A DNA stretch of 64,000 nucleotides from Sipunculus nudus. Taxonomy: Eukaryota > Annelida > Sipuncula > Golfingiida > Sipunculidae. This document shows, one piece after another, positions 22,401 to 34,651 of this stretch. The stretch lies in contig CM049310.1 of NCBI GenBank assembly GCA_026874595.1, positions 374,001 to 438,000 of the forward strand. Reading direction: 5' to 3'. A program made the translations under genes and the position numbers. Numbering within the stretch: the stretch's first letter is position 1; the number at the start of each line of letters is the position of its first letter. The notes below the pieces were generated by a model, which saw nothing but the letters and a program-made list of their open reading frames with translations, was not told the DNA's origin and ran no database searches.

Positions 22401-23566
22401 ATTGTATCAGACTGCCATATATAATGACATCGGTTGTAGAGCTTGTATTATTAGGAGTTTTATTGATTGTATCAGACTGCCATATATAATGACATCGGTT
22501 GTAGAGCTTGTATTATTAGGAGTTTTATTGATTGTATCAGACTGTCATATATAATGACATCGGTTGTAGAGCTTGTATTATTAGGAGTTTTATTGATTGT
22601 ATCAGACTGTCATATATAATGACATCGGTTGTAGAGCTTGTATTATTAGGAGTTTTATTGATTGTATCAGACTGCCATATATAATGACATCGGTTGTAGA
22701 GCTTGTATTATTAGGAGTTTTATTGATTGTATCAGACTGCCATATATAATGACATCGGTTGTAGAGCTTGTATTATTAGGAGTTTTATTGATTGTATCAG
22801 ACTGTCATATATAATGACATCGGTTGTAGAGCTTGTATTATTAGGAGTTTTATTGATTGTATCAGACTGCCATATATAATGACATCGGTTGTAGAGCTTG
22901 TATTATTAGGAGTTTTATTGATTGTATCAGACTGCCATATATAATGACATCGGTTGTAGAGCTTGTATTATTAGGAGTTTTATTGATTGTATCAGACTGT
23001 CATATATAATGACATCGGTTGTAGAGCTTGTATTATTAGGAGTTTTATTGATTGTATCAGACTGTCATATATAATGACATCGGTTGTAGAGCTTGTATTA
23101 TTAGGAGTTTTATTGATTGTATCAGACTGTCATATATAATGACATCGGTTGTAGAGCTTGTATTATTAGGAGTTTTATTGATTGTATCAGACTGCCATAT
23201 ATAATGACATCGGTTGTAGAGCTTGTATTATTAGGAGTTTTATTGATTGTGTCAGACTGCCATATATAATGACATCGGTTGTAGAGCTTGTATTATTAGG
23301 GGTTTTATTGATTGTATCAGACTGTCATATATAATGACATCGGTTGTAGAGCTTGTATTATTAGGAGTTTTATTGATTGTATCAGACTGTCATATATAAT
23401 GACATCGGTTGTAGAGCTTGTATTATTAGGAGTTTTATTGATTGTATCAGACTGCCATATATAATGACATCGGTTGTAGAGCTTGTATTATTAGGAGTTT
23501 TATTGATTGTATCAGACTGCCATATATAATGGCATCGGTTGTAGAGCTTGTATTATTAGGAGTTTT
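22401..23566 (+). repeat. 65-bp minisatellite, 18 near-identical copies
   Basis: Each unit starts ATTGTATCAGACTG and ends AGGAGTTTTATTG; starts recur every 65 bp from 22401 to 23506, and the last unit is cut by four bases. Copies are almost identical. The main variable site is C or T in ACTG[C/T]CATAT, giving the series CCTTCCTCCTTTCCTTCC. Single private changes occur in copy 14 (GTGTCAG), copy 15 flank (AGGGGTTTT) and copy 18 (GGCATCGG). Such homogeneity means recent amplification. Confidence 0.97.
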
Positions 23567-23979
23567 GGCCATGGTAAAATGGTCCGGTTAATATTCATAT
23601 CGGCACCAGGAGCCTTGAATAAACTCATATGAAGTAAATAGTCATTCAAGACTCCAGTGCTTGATTTGATTTAGCATATTATCATACATAAGAGGCATAT
23701 TATATTAAGCAAATCAACTGATAGAAGACCAGAATTATGAATACAAAATACTCAATTTTAACGCTGTTATTTTCTGGGGAAAAGACCATATCTCAAGGGG
23801 TTTTATATAGGAGTATATATTCTTTTTTAAATCAGTATTTGCCTTGGGTTATATATGGATTTCAATAGGACCAAAGCACGATTTATATCAGAAGTATAAT
23901 TATTTTGTGTGTGTAAAAATGTATATATATATATATATATATATGATTTTAAAAGCAGAGAAAGTGATTTTGTTCACAC

Positions 23980-24028
<49 letters not shown>

Positions 24029-24440
24029 CATATATTTCATGTTTATCCCTATACTGTTACACTTTTATTCAATCAGACAATCTGTGTCACTTGTGATTCT
24101 ACAAAACACCTGTATTTTGCCTGGATGAAGGCTTCGGTGATTTTTGAGGAAATTATTATACAGAGGTTAGTAACAAATACTCTTTGTTTGAATGATATTG
24201 ATATCGAAAGACCCAGAAGCCTGATTGTGCAATATTTACGTTGTTTTAGAAATAAAAACATGCTAAGCTTACATCAACAAGAATTCAAATTTCTTCCAGG
24301 CTAGTATTTAAGTTCGTAAAATTATTGTTCAGTAATGGAGGGCACGTTAATGCGTTTACCACGGTCTTTATCTTCAGCGCCAGGTGATTATGACGACTAA
24401 AGATGAGAAATTCTGTCTATGTTAGCGTACAGGCCGAATG
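23567..24440. other. Non-coding DNA with two TA microsatellites
   Basis: TA tracts at about 23922-23944 and 23980-24024 are separated by a short unique segment. The open frames across them encode only Tyr-Ile repeats and are artefacts. Nothing else is recognised. Confidence 0.7.
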
Positions 24441-25200
24441 AGCAACAAAGACTAAGGGCCCCATTACCCTAGATGAAGACCTTACGGCGACCACTGCGAC
24501 CTAGTAGATCGCCGTTGGTCGCCCTCAACATCGGAAAAACCCTCCAAGTATGACTGCAATGCCGATCTTGCCCCGCTGACGTGACGTGTGTTAGCGCCGC
24601 GAGCTTCGTCAGAGCGCAGACGCCAGCACACGTCGAATCCAACTGGGCGCAAAGAAAGCGCAGCTCTGACGTCATAAGCGCAGCGGCAGCACCGCGCGAA
24701 GCGTGTAAAGAGCTCACTAGGGTCACCAAGGTCTCGGCGGGGTAAGTGTGCTGAGCCAGCGCCGTGGAACGGGAAGGCCGATGCTACCCCGTTCACTGGC
24801 GCTCAACCTGCGCTTTCAGGAAGCTGGTACTGCGCCGCTGGGACACTGATGGCGACCGAATTCCAATCTGACTGCGCTTTTAATCCAGGGCGACCCCGCG
24901 GCGGATATTTTGTCCATGTTTAAAACTGGCCGCCACTCATGGCGTTCATGGTGACCATATGACGACCCAAGGCGACACTATCTCGCTCCCACGAAGCTCA
25001 TGAAAACTTAAGACCACTTAGGCTGCGGTCTACGGCGATCTACCCCAAATCTGTAATCCCAGCGAGATCGCCTCCTCGTGTGACGGGGGTGTAACAGTCG
25101 ATGATCAAGTGGTCCGGTCGTGCACCTGCTCTGCTGGGACGGGACAGGCCATTTCACCCATTGTCCCGATTTGGCAACACTGAAACGATCTAACAAAAGT
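24440..25200. repeat. GC-rich island with repeated GGCGACC/TCGCC motifs
   Basis: This block of about 760 bp is markedly richer in G+C and CpG than the flanks and repeats GGCGACC, TACGGCGA and GATCGCC in both orientations. It starts after GGGCCCCATTACCC. The base composition, scattered inverted copies of the motif and lack of a long single frame fit a non-autonomous DNA transposon better than a CpG-island promoter, but I did not find matching termini. Frames on the minus strand (24469-24796) look like low-complexity shadows. Confidence 0.4.
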
Positions 25201-26177
25201 ATTGTTTATTGAGATCCAACCATCGGTTTAAGTGGTCTGAAACACTGTGGTTGGCTTTTCGTTTGCGAGGACCGTATCAAATGGTTCGATGTACGCGAAA
25301 GGGAAATTATCGATAATTAAAACCTTCGTGAATATGACTCCTCCTCTGCTCAAGCAGGAGAAAACCAATTATACTATACACTAGCTGATATACCCGGTAT
25401 ACCGGGCTTTTTGCCGGGGTTGGGGATATGTATTGATACGGGATATCGCTAATACCGATACTCTCGTGTGTGGAGGCAGTAAATGACTGTCTGCTTGAAA
25501 AAAAACTGCAGGCAAACAACTAGTGCCCCCTAGCGTCCAGCCTGACCAGCCCAGTCATTCAACACAGCAGTGTTGGCACTGGACATAGTGGTTTTAATTG
25601 CCAATCATCCTGATGCTTATTATTTATCATATTTATTATGCTGTGTTAAAACATATTACAGAAACATGAAGAGACATCGGAAATTTTTGCATTCGGCTCG
25701 GTTTGCTTTAGATTTTGATCTTAAATCAACTGCCTTGTAGGATGACATAAGGGAATGTACACAGAGTGTTTCAGTCATTGGTAAAGGTCAAATTTTGCAA
25801 GTTTCATTAAATTTGTTGTACATTCTGGTACCAAACAATTGTAACCAATTGTATTTATTCGATGAATATATAAATTAATTAGAGTCCATAACGTATATAA
25901 GCTAACAAAGTGGGGACTGTCAGTTTCGTCCGTGCTAATGAGTGTCCGGCTGAATCACGCTTGCCTGCACAAACGGGCTTCCTGCTGCGCCAGCCAGTCG
26001 TTTTTCTCCTCCATCTACACGAGAGGCTGCATTAGCGACATCCCGTATTGAGAGGATTGTTGGGTCCTTTTTTATTCAAGAATAAAAAGTAAATATAGAT
26101 TTTCAGTCGTTTGGCACAACACTTCTGTGAACCACAAACGTTTTTATGTCAAACTGCTTAATTTTGCCACTGATTTT
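25200..26177. other. Unassigned DNA
   Basis: No exon, RNA gene or recognised repeat is visible in this AT-rich stretch. Confidence 0.5.
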
Positions 26178-28615
26178 TAGCTCAGCTGACTATCAGTCAT
26201 GCTGGGCTGTAGCGATGGGTCTTTGTCCGTCGTCCTTCCGTCTGTCCGTCCGGCCGGCCGTCCGTCCGTTAGCAGGGCACAAATCGTAACCGTAGGGGCT
26301 AGGGCCATGAACCCTATGCAGTCTTAGAGGTTCTAAAAAGATCTCAATGCAAACCTGCAATTAGGTCACTGCGACCTATATTCTCGAAGTTATGGGGTGT
26401 GTTTGCATCCCCCAGAAATAATTCTTTTAGCCAAAATTTTCATCCCAAACCTTCCATATTTCACATACAGCTCACCTACCAACAGGGGAAGAACCATAAT
26501 TATTTTGAGGTCACAAGGTCAAAGGTCAAGGTCAAAGAACCAACTTCTTTGAAAAGCCTGTGGATGCATTTTAAGCCAAAACTTTCATCCCAATTCTTTG
26601 ATCTTTCACATATAGCTCACCTACTAATTGGGAGAAGAATCCTATAGATGTTGAGGTCACAAGGTCAAAGGTCAGGGTCATAGGATCCACTTCTTTGAAA
26701 AGGTTGTGGACACATTTCAAGCTAGACCTTTCATTCCAAACCTTTCAGCACTGATATCGCTTCTCTGCCAATAGGGGAAAAGACCTGTTGATTTTGAGGT
26801 CAAAGGTCAAGTTCACAGCAACCTCTTCTTGCGTGGAATCATTTTCAGGCAAACTTTTCAATCTATACTTTCCATCTGTCATATATGGCTTACCTACCAA
26901 TAGAAGAAGAAGCTTATTGATGTTGAGTTCAAAAGGTCAAAGGTCAAGGTCACAATATTGTTCTAAATGCTTGTGAACATATTTTTTTAAAAGGTTGTGG
27001 ACACATTTCAAGCAAGACTTTTTATTCCAAACCTTCCAGCACTGATATCGATTCTCTGCCAACAGGGGAAAAGACCTGTTGATTTTAAGGTCAAAAGTCA
27101 AGTTCACCGCACCCTCTTCTAATGTGGAGACATTTTCAGGCAAACATTTCAATCTATACCTTGCATCTGACATATATGGCTTACCTACCAATAGGGGAAG
27201 AAGCCTATTGATGTCGAGTTCAAAAGGTCAAAGGTCAAGGCCATAATACTTAATTGTTTTAAATGCTTGTGAACATATTTCTGGTGAAACTGTTCAACCT
27301 AAACTTTCAGTCTTTCACATATGCCACATCTATGCATCTCTCAGTTTGATCCAAACTTCATATTTATGGGTCTTTTTCCTTGAAGAAATAACTGATTGAT
27401 TTTTTGGGTCAGCTGGTCAGGAGGTTAAAGGTTGCAGGTCAAAGTTATTCACTCATTGGTTGCCAAGTAATTACACCAGATTTAAGTGGTTAGTAGTTAC
27501 CCATCATTTAGAAAGAATCCAGTTGATATGTGGGCAAAAGGCCAAGGTCATTGGTCAGGGATGTTCGCAATAACTTATTTTGTAGACCATCTCTATTTTT
27601 CTTTTATATATAACCATTGCAATCCAGCTGGTCCATCTCACTGTGTCGCTGTAATTGAGAGTGACACTGGTGACATATGACTCCCTTTTGTATCAGGCTA
27701 TCAAGTGATAAGGCTGAGTGATAAGTAACTCGTTACTGCATAACAAAAACACAGTTGTCGGAATGCTTCAGCCAGGCATTAAGACTATGAGAGTATAGTA
27801 TTAAGTTTTTACTACTGATTTATAAGATGATGGGATCATTTTGCAGTTTATTTTATGGAATCATAGCAATAAACTTAGTTTCCTAGATATCGGAATATTT
27901 ATATATAAATCACCACATATAAAAGCAAGTGTTTGTTCTCATAATATGTGGATGTGTACCTGGATTAAGGATGGCTTTTTTTCATTAAAAGACTCTTAGT
28001 CATGCTTTCTGCATTTCCTTTCTTTCAGGTTTTGCAGTTTACCTACCCTGCTGACCCCATTGAAAAGCAGAGTTATAATAAAAAATATTAGACTTACACT
28101 TTTTACATTTGCATATCTATAAATCTGATATGAGGGCCTTAACATGCCTTTTGATTTGTTTTGGACATTCATTACTGTACCATCCTTTGGAGAATTTGCC
28201 CCAAGTTTGGTCTCTTATTGGAGGATGTGTGATATCAAATGTCTGACTTGTCAGAAATCCATTATGTCTGCCAGTTAGCCACCTTAGAAATCCTTTTTTT
28301 CAGTGCAGTTTCAGTGATTATTCTTCAATATTTGATCCAATTTAGAGAATGTTTGTTGTCTGATTTCAGACCTGTCAGAAGTTGAATATGGCCACCAGGC
28401 AACCATATTCCTTTTGATCATATTATCTCAAGAACTGTCAAAGTGAATGCAGTTGGAAGTATATTAATCTTATCTTGCAAAGGATTGGGTCAAATATTTC
28501 TTAATAAGTATATTACCATCATTTATACAGGTGCAGTACAGTTGGCTTGTATTAAATAAAATTTAAACAGAAGCACCCATTTACCAATAATACTTGCATG
28601 GATTTCCTTGATTTT
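26178..28615 (+). repeat. Family-1 element copy D, first half of a 2,438-bp tandem duplication
   Basis: It starts TAGCTCAGCTGACTATCAGTCAT and parallels copy B, with the same leader, CACAAATCGTAACC and AGGTCA units. At 26508-26534 four half-sites lie in a row. An internal duplication of about 290 bp (26697-26985 and 26990-27250, each with GTTGTGGACACATTTCAAGC) is absent from B. The copy stops at TGATTTTT (about 28608-28615), short of its natural tail, where copy E begins. Confidence 0.85.
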
Positions 28616-31347
28616 TAGCTCAGCTGACTTTCAGTCATGCTGGGCTATAGCGATGGGTCTTTGTCCGTCGTCCTTCCGTCTGTCCGTCCGGCCGTCCGGC
28701 CGGCCATCCGTACGTTAGCAGGGCACAAATCGTAACCGTAGGGGCTAGGGCCATGAACCCTATGAAGTCTTAGTGGTTCTACAAAGATCTCCTTGCAAAC
28801 CTGCAATTAGGTCACTGCGACCTATATTTTCGAAGTTATGGGGTGTGTTTGCACCCCCCAGAAATAATTCTTTTAGCCAAAAGTTTCATCCCAAACCTTC
28901 CATCTTTCACATACAGCTCACCTACCAACAGGGGAAGAACCGTAATAATTTTGAGGTCACAAGGTCAAAGGTCAAGGTCACAGAACCAACTTCTTTGAAA
29001 AGCCTGTGGATGCATTTTAAGCCAAACCTTTCATCCCAATTCTTTAATCTTTCACATATAGCTCACCTACTAAATGAGAGAAGAATCCTATAGATGTTGA
29101 GGTCACAAGGTCAAAGGTCAGGGTCACAGGATCCACTTCTTTGAAAAGGTTGTGGACACATTTCAAGCTAGACCTTTCATTCCAAACCTTTCAGCACTGA
29201 TATCGCTTCTCTGCCAACAGGGGAAAAGACCTGTTGATTTTGAGATCAAAGGTCAAGTTCACAGCACCCTCTTTTTGCGTGGAGTAATTTTCAGGCAAAC
29301 TTTTCAATCTATACTTTCCATCTGTCATATATGGCTTACCTACCAATAGAAGAAGAAGCTTATTGATGTTGAGTTCAAAAGGTCAAAGGTCAAGGTCACA
29401 ATACTGTTCTAAATGCTTGTGAACATATTTTTTTAAAAGGTTGTGGACACATTTCAAGCTAGACTTTTTATTCCAAACCTTCCAGCACTGATATCGATTC
29501 TCTGCCAACAGGGGAAAAGACCTGTTGATTTTGAGGTCAAAGGTCAAGTTCACCGCACCCTCTTCTAATGTGTTGACATTTTCAGGCAAACATTTCAATC
29601 TATACCTTCCATCTGACATATATGGTTTACCTACCAATAGGGGAAGAAGCCTATTGATGTCGAGTTCAAAAGGTCAAAGGTCAAGGCCACAATACTTAAT
29701 TGTTCTAAATGCTTGTGAACATATTTCTGGTGAAACTGTTCAACCCAAACCTTCAGTCTTTCACATATGCCACATCTATGCATCACTCAATTTGATCCAA
29801 ACTTCATATTTATGGGTCTTTTTCCTTGAAGAAATAACTGATTGATTTTTTTTGGGTCAGCTGGTCAGGAGGTTAAAGGTTGCAGGTCAAAGTTATTCAC
29901 TCATTGGTTGCCAAGTAATTACACCAGATTTAAGTGGTTAGTAGTTACCCATCATTTAGAAAGAATCCAGTTGATATGTGGGCAAAAGGCCAAGGTCATT
30001 GGTAAAGGAATGTTCGCAATAACTTATTTTGTAGACCATCTCTACTTTTCTTTTATATATACCCATTGCAATCCAGCTGGTCCATCTCACTGTGTCGCTG
30101 TAATTGTGAGTGACACTGGTGACATATGACTCCTTTTTGCATCAGCCTATCAAGTGATAAGGCTGAGTGATAAGTACCTCGTTACTGCATAACAAAAACA
30201 CAGTTGTCGGAATGCTTCAGCCAGGCATTAAGACTATGAGAGTATAGTATTAAGGTTTAGCTACTGATTTATAAGATGATGGGAACATTTTGCAGTTTAT
30301 TTTATGGAATAATAGCAATAAACTTAGTTTCCTAAATATCGGAATATTTATATATAAATCACAACATATAAAAGCAAGTGTTTCTTCTCATAATATGTGG
30401 ATATGTACCTGGATTAAGGATGGCTTTTTTTCATTACAAGACTCTTAGTCATGCTTTCTGCATTTCCTTTTTTCAGGTTTTGCAGTTTACCTACCCTGCT
30501 GACCCCATTGAAAAAGCAGAGTTATAATAAAAAATATTAGACTTACACTTTTTACATATGCATATCTATAAATCTGATATGAGGGCCTTAACATGCCTTT
30601 TGATTTGTTTTGGACATTCATTATTGTACCATCCTTTGGAGAATTTGCCCCAAGTTTGGTCTCTTATTGGAGGGTGTGATATCAAATGTCTGACTTGTCA
30701 GAAATCTATTATGTCTGCCAGTTAGCCACCTTAGAAATCATTTTTTTTCAGTGCAGTTTCAGTGATTTTTCTTCAATGTTTGATCCAATTTAGAGAATGT
30801 TTGTTGTCTGATTTCAGACCTGTCAGAAGTTGAATATGGCCACCAGGCAACCATATTCCTTTTGATCATATTATCTCAAGAACTGTCAAAGTGAATGCAG
30901 TTGGAAGTATATTAATCTTATCTTGCAAAGGATTGGGTCAAATATTTCTTAATAAATATTACCATCATTTATACAGGTGCAGTACAGTAGGCTTGTATTT
31001 AATAAAATTTAAACAGAAGCACCCATTTCTCAATAATACTTACATGGATTTCCTTGATTTTTGCTATATATGTTGATCTTATATTTGCCCTTTGTGGCGT
31101 TCCTTTTGAGACTGACAGGTATCAAGCCAGCCCTGGGAATAGTTGCTGATAGCTTAACAATCAATATTTTTCCTCTAACCATAAATTCACTGTGTTTTAA
31201 CCAGACACAGTTGATATATATTTCTGTTGTCGTAGAAAATTTCAACATATTGGCAAATTGGGTCTTCAAAATTTAACTGGAAGTTGTGAATCTCAGCCCA
31301 TGATGTCGCAGGTCATGCTTGGCAGCTGAGCGTCATGACCTATGGGT
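28616..31347 (+). repeat. Family-1 element copy E, second half of the tandem duplication plus the element's tail
   Basis: From 28616 the sequence repeats copy D with a constant offset of 2,438 bp and only scattered differences, including D's private internal duplication. It then passes D's breakpoint (CCTTGATTTTT then GCTATATA, about 31055-31064) into the natural tail, GGCAGCTGAGCGTCATGACC and GGGTCACTTGTT at about 31347. Nuclear-receptor-like half-sites occur at 28954, 28962, 28969 and 28975. Confidence 0.85.
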
Positions 31348-31353
31348 CACTTG

Positions 31354-31905
31354 TTATCTGCATCTTACTTCTCCATTACATGAATCCTAAACATCATACC
31401 GTCCATATACACTTATAAACTCGTCGAGACACTGCATGAGTGATCCTCCAGTCGCTTCAGAAATTCATACACCGGTATATTGACCCTGAGGTACTGGTCA
31501 GTGGTGATGTTTACATTATTTTGCGAACCGGAATGGGACGCGGGGGCACGGTTTTCGATGATCTTTGACTGGTAACTATTTTTGGACGTTTAAAGTACAC
31601 GTTAAGGTACTACTATAGAACGCAGGCTTCAGCCAAACAACCATAGGATATGCATGAAGTCATACTGCTACTTGCATCTTAATTTTGCCTCTTATTTTTA
31701 TCTGCCACTTACACTCCTCCATTATATAAATCCTAAACATCATTAGGTCCGTCCGTATACACTCATAGTCATAACCCCGCCGTGACAGTGCGTTAGTGAT
31801 CCTACAGTCGCTCTGAAGCCCGCGTTCTATTGTGGCTCCGAAAGATGAATTAAATGTACGTTTTAAGGTAAGGAAACTGTTCCTGAAGAAAGCAGTTTTT
31901 TTATC
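31354..31905 (+). repeat. Diverged direct duplication of about 330 bp
   Basis: The segment near 31357-31470 (ATCTGCATCTTACTTCTCC, TAAACATCATA, a TATACACT block, GTGATCCTCCAGTCGCT) recurs in order near 31673-31815 (TTGCATCTTAATTTTGCC, TAAACATCATTAG, TATACACTCATAG, GTGATCCTACAGTCGCT). Both are followed by an ACGTTxTAAGGTA motif. Neither copy codes for anything I recognise. Confidence 0.55.
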
Positions 31906-33087
31906 GTAAGAGACCAATTTTGAGGCCTGAAACGTTCGCCCTCACTCCAACCCTAAACTATTCCGAAAATGTGGATCTTGTATTAGGTTTTGTCTTTAAT
32001 CCTCCCGGGTTGAACCCCTCCTATTCGTAAAGCGAGCCGGAGTCCAGTGTTTTTCCCGTTGACTGACCACACACGTGGGTCAGAGCCTTTGTCAAATGTC
32101 AGCCAAAACATGCATAAATCCGTCACTGAAAGCAAGGTTATTCATATGCACGCAAGTTCTTAAATCGGCCTTATTCTTGGCTTGAGGTGACCACAAAGAA
32201 AATCCGGTCTTTGCCGAAGGCAGTTCGGCTGTTTTCAATGATAGCCTTCGTTTATATCAGAAAACACGCAAAAATCAATCAAAATGATGTGTACATTAAA
32301 ATTTTTTATTCTTATATCGGCCATGTCACTGAGGGAACAATAACCTTTAAAATGAGGTATAGCACAGTATCATACGCAACGCGGTTTCAGAGAACATTGC
32401 GAACACAGGTGGACGGAATTCCTTTTATAAGTATAAGATGTATATATATAGCCTCATTGGCATCTCAAAGTGTGCGGGTAAAACATGACGGATACTTCAA
32501 CGTTAGCCGTAAATCAAAGATCAATAATGTAAATTGATCAAGTCTTTCATATCTGCCATCACTGATGAATATTTTCCACCTATTCTATGTTTCCTAAGGC
32601 CGCCGTAAAATTTTTAGAGTTTGCGTCAAATGATGTTATTTGTATTATAATGGCTATGTTACTGTGTTGATGATAGGTAAAATCGCTAAAATTAAATCCT
32701 TGCGAAACACCGAAATTGGAAATCGCGAAAGTTTTACCCGCTAATATGAAGCCAACCACTGTATACACTTGGAAAGCTGGCATATTCCTTTAGGGGGGGG
32801 GGACTTGATATTTCATTCAGTAAGGTGTACTTTTCTGCGGACCATTTCAGTTTTCATACACTTGTACACATATTTTCTCGTCATCAATAACGATAAGATA
32901 GTTCAAGAGAGTTGTAGAGGTTTCTGCAACTGGATCGACCGAAGTGGACTTTGTAGAAACAGGTACCTCTGATAACCTTATAGCTAACGTGTTACAATAC
33001 GAACTATCAAGGAGCAGAATTTTGAAAAGTGATTTTCCCGGTAAAGGTCGTCACTAGACCCCGTAGTATATCATTCTGAACGCAGAT
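31906..33087. other. Unassigned DNA
   Basis: A 116-codon frame (32187-32537) resembles no family known to me. The block at about 32630-32762 (AAATCGCTAAAATTAAATCC, CGAAATTGGAAATCGCG, CGCTAATATGAAGCCAACCA) has the look of a short dispersed element, but no second copy is in the window. A poly-G run sits at about 32795. Confidence 0.4.
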
Positions 33088-34651
33088 CATTTTTAGCTCA
33101 GCTGACTGTAAGTCATCTCAGCTATAGCGATCACTCTTTGTCCGTCGTCCGTCCGGCCGTCTGTCCGTTAACAAGGCACAAATCGTAACCACTGGACCTG
33201 GAATCTTCTAACTTTACATCTAGGGAGGTCCATGAAAAATCTCCTTGCAAACCTGGAATTAGGTCTCTGTTACCAATATTCTTCAAGCTATGGGGCTCCG
33301 AGGTACCCCCCAGAATAATGAAAAATTTGATACAAAAGCTCAAATATCTGAACAACTAATGCACTGACAACCTTGATTCTTTGCATGGATATTAATCATG
33401 GAGTGTTTCATCAGTTTCTGCACACTGGTGGCGCCACCTGTATTTTTTCGATTTTTTACGATTTTTTTTTCTATTTTGAGACCCTAAAATATGCGGTCAT
33501 CTGTTAACAGAGCGGGTTTCTTGACATGCTGGGAGGCCCATGAAAAGTCTCCAGGGAAACCTAAAATTAGGTCTCTGTCACCCATATTGTCCAAGCTATG
33601 GGCCTCAGAAGTACCCCCAAGAATAACTTAAAAATTGATACAAAAGCTCTGGTATCTGAACAACTAGTGCATTATTTTTTGCATGCATATGCATCATGGA
33701 TGGTTTATCAGTTCCTGCAGACTGGTGGTGCCACCTTTGACTTCTTTGAATTTTTACGCATTTTTATCTTTATTTTTTAGACCTTCTAAGATGTGGTCGT
33801 CTGTTAACAGGGCACAAATCATAACTATTTGACATAGAATCTTCTTTCTTGACATCCTAGGAGGCCCATAAAGAACTCCATTGAAACTTGAAATAAGGTC
33901 TCTGTTACCCATATCCTCCGAGCTATGGGGCTTAGAAGTACCTCCCAGAATAACTAAAAATTTGATACAAAAGCTCCAGTATCTGAACAACTATTGCATT
34001 GATCACCCTGATTCTTTGCATGAATATTCATCATGGAGTGTTTCATCAGTTCTTGCGGACTGGTGGCACCACCTAAATTTTTTAATATTTTTAAATTTTT
34101 TTTCTCTATTTAGGAAACCTTCAAAGATGCGGTCGTCCCTTAACAGGGCTTAAATTGTAACCATAGGTCCTTGAATCTTCAAACTTGACATCCAGGGAGA
34201 TCTGTAAAAGTCTCCTTGAAAACGTGAATTAAGGTCTCTGTTAACCATATTTTCTGAGCTATGGGGCTTATAAACACCCCTCAGAATAATTGAAAATTTG
34301 ATACCAAAGTAGGGCACAAATCATAACCATGGGGCCCAGAATCTTCTAACTTGACATCCTGAGAGTTCCTCAAAAGTTCTCCCCAGAAACCTGAAATTGG
34401 GTCACAGTTAACCTATATTCTGAGAGTTTTGGGGTATGTTTGAGCACTCCAGAAATAATGCAAAATACACACAAATTGCCAGATTCCTCATGAAAGGCTG
34501 GTTGGATTGTCATCAAATTTGTTGTGCTTATGGGTCTTGATGAACTTAAGCTAATATGCATCAACAATGATGCCACCTATCTTAATTGTCTGTGCAAGGA
34601 CATATTATCAACATGTCAGTCGGCTGAGCGTCATGACCCACGGGTCACTTG
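33088..34651 (+). repeat. Family-1 element, GGCGCC-unit type, copy F
   Basis: It opens TTTTTAGCTCAGCTGACTGT and closes CAGTCGGCTGAGCGTCATGACC followed by GGGTCACTTGTT, the same ends as copies B-E. Its interior consists of four to five tandem units of about 310-335 bp (landmark GGTCTCTGTTA/C at about 33263, 33571, 33898 and 34233), not AGGTCA units. Each unit has a GTTTCATCAGT, CTGCxGACTGGTGG and GATGCGGTCGTC series; GGTGGCGCCACC is exact at 33427-33438 and decayed near 33724 and 34062. Confidence 0.8.

Noticed and set aside
22401-23566. CRISPR-like array
   Set aside because: The whole 65-bp unit repeats without variable spacers, and the context is eukaryotic. It is a minisatellite.
23844-24304. 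Proteins with Tyr-Ile repeats
   Set aside because: Translation of a TA microsatellite.
32187-32537. 116-codon plus-strand frame
   Set aside because: No recognisable domain, no splice or promoter context, and codon use no different from the AT-rich background.
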